NCBI GenBank assembly: GCA_936440205.1
Contig: OW387136.1
Coordinates: 14,356,788-14,420,787, forward strand
Source: Lepidonotus clava
Taxonomy: Eukaryota > Annelida > Polychaeta > Phyllodocida > Polynoidae
Length of the DNA stretch: 64,000 nt
Reading direction: 5' to 3'
Each line of letters opens with the position of its first letter. The stretch's first letter is position 1. The position numbers and the translations under genes were made by a program. Of this stretch, positions 59,589 to 64,000 are shown one piece after another. The notes under the pieces were generated by a model that worked only from the letters and a program-made list of their open reading frames with translations, made no database searches and was not told where the DNA came from.

Positions 59589-59656
59589 ATGTCTTTGGGC
59601 GTCCACCGTAGTAGTACTTTGACCTTTCCTGAACATTCTGTGCGCCGCGCGATCAC
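59589..59656 (-). CDS. Penultimate coding exon of the same minus-strand gene (chromo-like core)
   Basis: The exon is 68 nt, between acceptor CTCGTTTCAG| and strong donor CAT|GTAAGACTT, with the last Ile codon split onto the next exon. It encodes [20 protein letters not shown] then KD. The join to 58672-58819 keeps frame and rebuilds a continuous chromo-like motif across the intron, which is the main support. The reading frame is also open for some codons upstream of the acceptor, so the exon could be somewhat longer. Confidence 0.55.
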
Positions 59657-59659
59657 CTG

Positions 59660-62600
59660 AAACGAGTAACCAAAGGAACGCAGTGAGTCAATCTGGCAAA
59701 AAGTAGTCTGCTTTTTCAATTTAAAAAAAAGGAGTAATTTCAGAGACCAGTCGTTTTTCTCTACCCAATGTCGAGATTATTTCCACATGGGAAAATGCTG
59801 GTAGTAGTGTGAGTATCAAGAGAAACGTTTAGGTTATGATACGTGATATAAAGAATGAGAAAGTCATAGAATACACAATAAGGCTGCTGTAACCTATGGA
59901 TCTGGGACACAAGAAACAACACAAAAACCTGAATATTTTCTGTCACCTCCTGTTAGTTTGTCTTTTCCTATATGCTTGTAAATTCACCAAAATGTAACTC
60001 TAATTGCAAATTCGAGGTGCAATGACAATATGTGTCCTGGTAATGTACAACACTTCATTTGAAATAGTACTTCACGGTTGCTGTCTGAGGAGGAAGGACC
60101 ATTCGTTTTCAACATTTTCATTTGAAATAATATCTATAATATCTGGCCAGAACTACTATCATTATGTTACAAAAAAAAGAGCCATTTTTTGCTGCCCAGA
60201 TCTATAGGTGTTTATTGAAAGACCTACTCGGAATAGTGCTACCGGTAGTATTGTATGTTGTACCCTTTGAACCTTTAATTAGCATAAGATTGGGGTTGAG
60301 CATGATTATTTATAGAATTTTATTTTACACAAGGACTCGTTGACAATTTGTAGAGGCTCTATATCTAGTTAATCAACTATATCTGCAATCAAATATCTGC
60401 GTGTTCTAATTAAACTCATGCTCAGAGCATTACAATTTTACTTTGTGAAGCTGCAATTTGTTAGTTGGTTGTTTGATAAGTGTAACATCCGGTCAACCCT
60501 TCAGGGTTCTTTGCAGACTGCACAAGGTAATGCTTTCAGCTAGTTTTACACTATATGGGCGGTGACCGAATCTATGACATGAAGCTATAAAGAAATATAC
60601 ATACGTAAAACTAGTGACTATTGGGTATGTGAATACATAATAAATGTTAGGTTATAATGTTTTTGTCTGACAGCTGACATATCACATGATCTTCTACTAA
60701 ATGTTATCCCCTCAGTGAATTTATGTTGTGTTAATACTGCGTGATACAATGAAATTTCACTATGGGTGACAATATACAGTTCTCTCCTCCATCTATATTT
60801 GGTTTCAAAACTAAAAGCAAATCGTCATTCACTGATTCAGATACTTGATGAACCGACAATGCAGAAATACAGTGAGACATTGTTACAAGTACCATCAGGT
60901 TAATTAGGAAATTAGTGCAAAGCTATTTCTACGCACTGCGTAAGGAATTACCTGACTTAACTGCCTTTGTAGTCTGGTGCAAATTCCAAATCAGCTAGCT
61001 TACTCAACGATTCAAAATTACCAAGGTATTTCTGGTTCTAAAGGTTGCCCAGCGTGTGTGTGACTCCAGCAGCTATTAATACTACTGCTGCCTAACTGGC
61101 TGACTAAACTACCAGAAGTACGTGATCTTTCCACGTATCATTAAAAGTCCACATTACAATGTCTTTTATGGATTTCTTAACACCTTTATGAGGCGTCATA
61201 GGCGAATCTGAATCACGAAATACTTTCTTTGGGCTGCTGGGTAATAGTTTACTTTGGGACGCTTGGTACCAGCTGTGGCTTGGCAGTGTAACACGCCGGG
61301 CAGCAGAGGCAAAGAAAGTTACTGGCATGCTACACTGATAACCTTTGCTGGAACCCAGTGGACCTGGAAGGTAATTCTTTTCCTCATTAAAAACTACGGA
61401 GGTGTCATCATAAAATACCATTACCTTTTTTTTTAATACAAAAGATCAAGTGAAGGGGATTTATTGTAAATTAAACAATTAATTCTCCTAAAAGCAAATA
61501 AAAATTCCTCTTAGTCCTTGCTTTGTTCTATCCCATGAGAATATTCGTATCCTCGTTGACGGTGGAGGCATAACCCGGTAATAGAAATTTATGACACAAT
61601 GGAATTTCCTGGGAGTGGGTATATTCCTGGACCAAAAGGCATTATACCGGTCTCTAGAGATCTTATTCCGGAATATAGTGTCACTCGGAGAAGGAAGTGG
61701 TGGCCAAAAGAAAAGATTACATTCTCAGCGGCAAATAAGTATCCTAGCTGCTCCCCTTATCCAGTACAGTTGAATTTGATTCTTGTGGTCTAATCTTCAA
61801 AATACTAACAAAACTAATTACAATTCCCGGACGTTTCAAGAAGAAACCTGAGACTTTTGGACATAATAGATAAGGATATGTCTGATTAAAAGTTATCCTT
61901 TATAAATGTGTTTTATATTATGAATTATTATTATTGACTTTCTTAAGCGGATTTCCCGGCTATCCCCGTGACTTTCCAAGTATAACGTTCCCGCGAGTCA
62001 TTTCTAGTTGACTCATCCAAACGTAAGCTTACTTTTGCTTTGTCCAATAATGATATAACAAGGATTTCCACAAGGATAAATAGGAGGATCCTCATACATC
62101 AACATAGGAAACACATGTGGCTACTCTTCCAATTTTGATTCAATTTATCAATAATGATGGTTGTTGAGAACTAAAATAGAGGTCATTCCCATAGCTACTC
62201 ACAAAAGTACAATCTAAGTTTATCTTCCATCCTAGGCCATTATAGAACGATCATTGTATTTCCAATTGGATGAAATCATTTTGATGAATGACAATATTTT
62301 TAACAGTATTTTAATCTTTTTCTCTTTTGGATCAAGCGAATTACTGGTCAAATAACTAAAGGCTTTCTCATCCTTTGTACGCGGCGCGTCAGTAGCATTG
62401 TGTGGACCGCCCACTAGTAAGGACTAATGGGAATCTGAGCACCGTTTTTGTGTGTAATGGACAGGATCCCACACACCCACGGCCTTTGACAAGTTATGGC
62501 CCACTCTAACCTACAAATTGAAACTTCCTGGTCATGTCCACTCTGCACATTGAAATCTGACAGGTTTTTAGTAAAACAATTAAAAGCTGCGAATTTCGTA

Positions 62601-63250
62601 TTTCATCTTGTGCACAGTAATCCTCGTGAAAATATTATCAGCTTTTAGCAAGAAGTTTAATTGGGTACTGCTGTATTAATGTAGGCGTACTGAGTGAAAA
62701 TCTGTCTTGAGATCGTTTCAGGAGAAAGGACCAAGCTGTCTATGTCTATACAAATCCGCCACTTGACTATTGTACACTACAGTACAATCTGAAAACGAAA
62801 ATAGTGTAAGCCAACCACGAATATACCGTGGGAAACAACATCCAGATTTAGTGTAACTATATTTAAAAAGTATTTTCTGCCAGGTAACCATTAAGATAGT
62901 TCAAAAGGACCGAAAACCAATCGCAAAAAAGAGGAACTGCAAAGTGATTAGTATAAGTAGGTGAAGGCTGTCGCTCGCCTACCAATAAACTCCGACACTT
63001 TTGCTACAAAAGGCAATTAGTGAATTCTTTAGTCGTGGGTTTTTACTATTTTTCCATCATTATGTAGTCCCATTGTTACCTCCTATGAGCACATGAGCAC
63101 GAGTGAAAAATTTCCAGACTTGCCCATTTGTTAGGTTAGGTACCATATGCCACTTATGTTAATATTTAGCTAAGATGCCAAGTAGCTGAACTAAGATATT
63201 GAGGCTGATTTTAGTGTCTTCTTAAAACACTAAAAAAAAGTGCGTTGCCC
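59660..63250. other. Stretch right of the chromo-like exons
   Basis: Apart from the SINE-like copy at 60.5 kb I see no supported exon. An open minus-strand stretch at 61104-61363 (after a TTACCTTCCAG acceptor-like site) has fairly protein-like composition and could be an upstream exon of the gene ending at 58672, but it has no family match. Confidence 0.4.
60461..60582 (-). mobile_element. SINE-like repeat family A, partial copy
   Basis: Matches the 20.0-kb copy: AACATCCGGTCAACCCTT, GCAGACTGCACAAGGTAA and GGGCGGTGACCGAATCTATG. The tail is reduced to TTGGTTGTTTG, and the head is missing. Confidence 0.7.
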
Positions 63251-63256
63251 GGATCC

Positions 63257-63630
63257 GAGTAGTATAAGAACGGTGTCAGATAGTCAACCCCAGTATGGGT
63301 GGGGTGCCAGCAGTTCTGTAATACTTGTATTCACAAGTGTCTAGTACGCAACAGTGTCAATGGCAGCATAGTCACAGCTATGACACGTTGACAAAAATAC
63401 AAATATTTTGTGAAGACAGTAGGTGTCAAACACTGAACTTTACCTTCAAGTGGCATAAAGTTACTAAGTTCGATTAAAATTAGTAAGCTGATTTTTCTCA
63501 AAATGGTAAACAGTGTATCTCCTAGCTGGGCTAGTGTAAGGAGGGCGTCAGACAGAGTCGATCCCAATATGCAGGGTAGAGTGCCAGCAGAGCTGTAATA
63601 CCTGTATTTACTCGTGTCTGGTAACGGTGT
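63257..63630. repeat. Pair of about 100-bp direct repeats, 272 bp apart
   Basis: Copy 1 (63257-63359) and copy 2 (63529-63630) share the order TAGT(A/G)TAAG, G(T/C)GTCAGA, CCCA(G/A)TATG, GGGTGCCAGCAG-like, CTGTAATAC and GTGTCT. The spacer between is AT-rich. Confidence 0.75.
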
Positions 63631-64000
63631 TAAATTACAACCTTATAACGGCCACGCCACGTGGGCAACCCTACAGAGTTATGGCCAATGACATTGTAAC
63701 CTGACACTTAACTGTAGGTTTTTTTTTCTCGTTAGATATATGTTTTTTTTAACTCTTAAAACAAATATCTGTAGTACCGTCAGTATAATATACAGTACGT
63801 CATGTATATATATGATATGAAACATATACGATGTCCTCCTTTACCACAATAATCATTGTTTCATTCCTTTACTATACTTTGACAGAAGTTTTCAAGTCCT
63901 CTCATTTTAAGTTCTATAAACACATACATTTTATGTATTATAGTGAAAGCATTATCTGTCGGGATAGCACTTTACTTTTGATAGCAAAATGCTGCGAAAA

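Noticed and set aside
61104-61421. 105-codon minus frame as an upstream exon of the chromo-like gene
   Set aside because: An acceptor-like site exists at 61364-61366, but no convincing donor or family match was found. It is mentioned only as a possibility.
1-64000. CRISPR array, bacterial operon or prophage
   Set aside because: The window is clearly eukaryotic (spliced animal gene, SINEs, long AT-rich introns). The tandem repeats lack unique equal-length spacers.

Overview
This is a eukaryotic window, from a marine invertebrate bilaterian as far as can be judged. It is AT-rich intron and spacer sequence with a few short GC-rich coding exons, GT/AG introns of 3-22 kb, tRNA-derived and CAAA-tailed SINE-like repeats, hAT-type miniature transposons, foldback elements and microsatellites. 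The exact phylum cannot be read from the sequence. The repeat style would fit a mollusc, echinoderm or cephalochordate, and I do not commit to one.

The main gene is F-spondin (SPON1-like) on the minus strand. Five coding exons are recognisable: 48132-48432 (signal peptide and start of the Reeler domain), 31857-31960, 9756-9889, 3805-3878 and 915-1043 (end of Reeler and start of the Spondin_N domain). All splice phases agree (1-0-2-1-1). The exons join to 247 codons that follow vertebrate F-spondin closely. The rest of the spondin domain and the thrombospondin repeats lie beyond the left edge. The likely TATA-less, GC-rich promoter is at 48433-48800.

The F-spondin introns fill about three quarters of the window. 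Intron 4 holds a perfect-style foldback element (1372-1558). Intron 3 holds a cluster of nuclear-receptor half-sites beside a GC-rich repeat island (4910-5350). It also holds a nested transposon: a 39-bp-TIR element at 6495-8272 that contains an 894-bp insertion carrying seven copies of one 20-bp motif. Intron 2 carries SINEs, a GT-rich minisatellite, an 85-bp tandem array, a hammerhead-like motif and several promoter-like GC islands. Intron 1 carries serial degenerate duplications of the exon-2 splice acceptor (32030-33090), several hAT-type miniature elements and a second palindromic foldback element.

Right of F-spondin there is a short minus-strand open frame (50805-51011). It sits directly under a striking promoter-like block of three tandem E-box plus CCAAT modules (51031-51200). 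From 51.2 to 58.1 kb I see no recognisable coding exon. At 58672-58819 and 59589-59656 are the last two exons of another minus-strand gene, whose end resembles a chromo-type domain followed by a basic tail. A 21-bp minisatellite lies directly downstream of its stop codon. Its upstream exons could not be placed.
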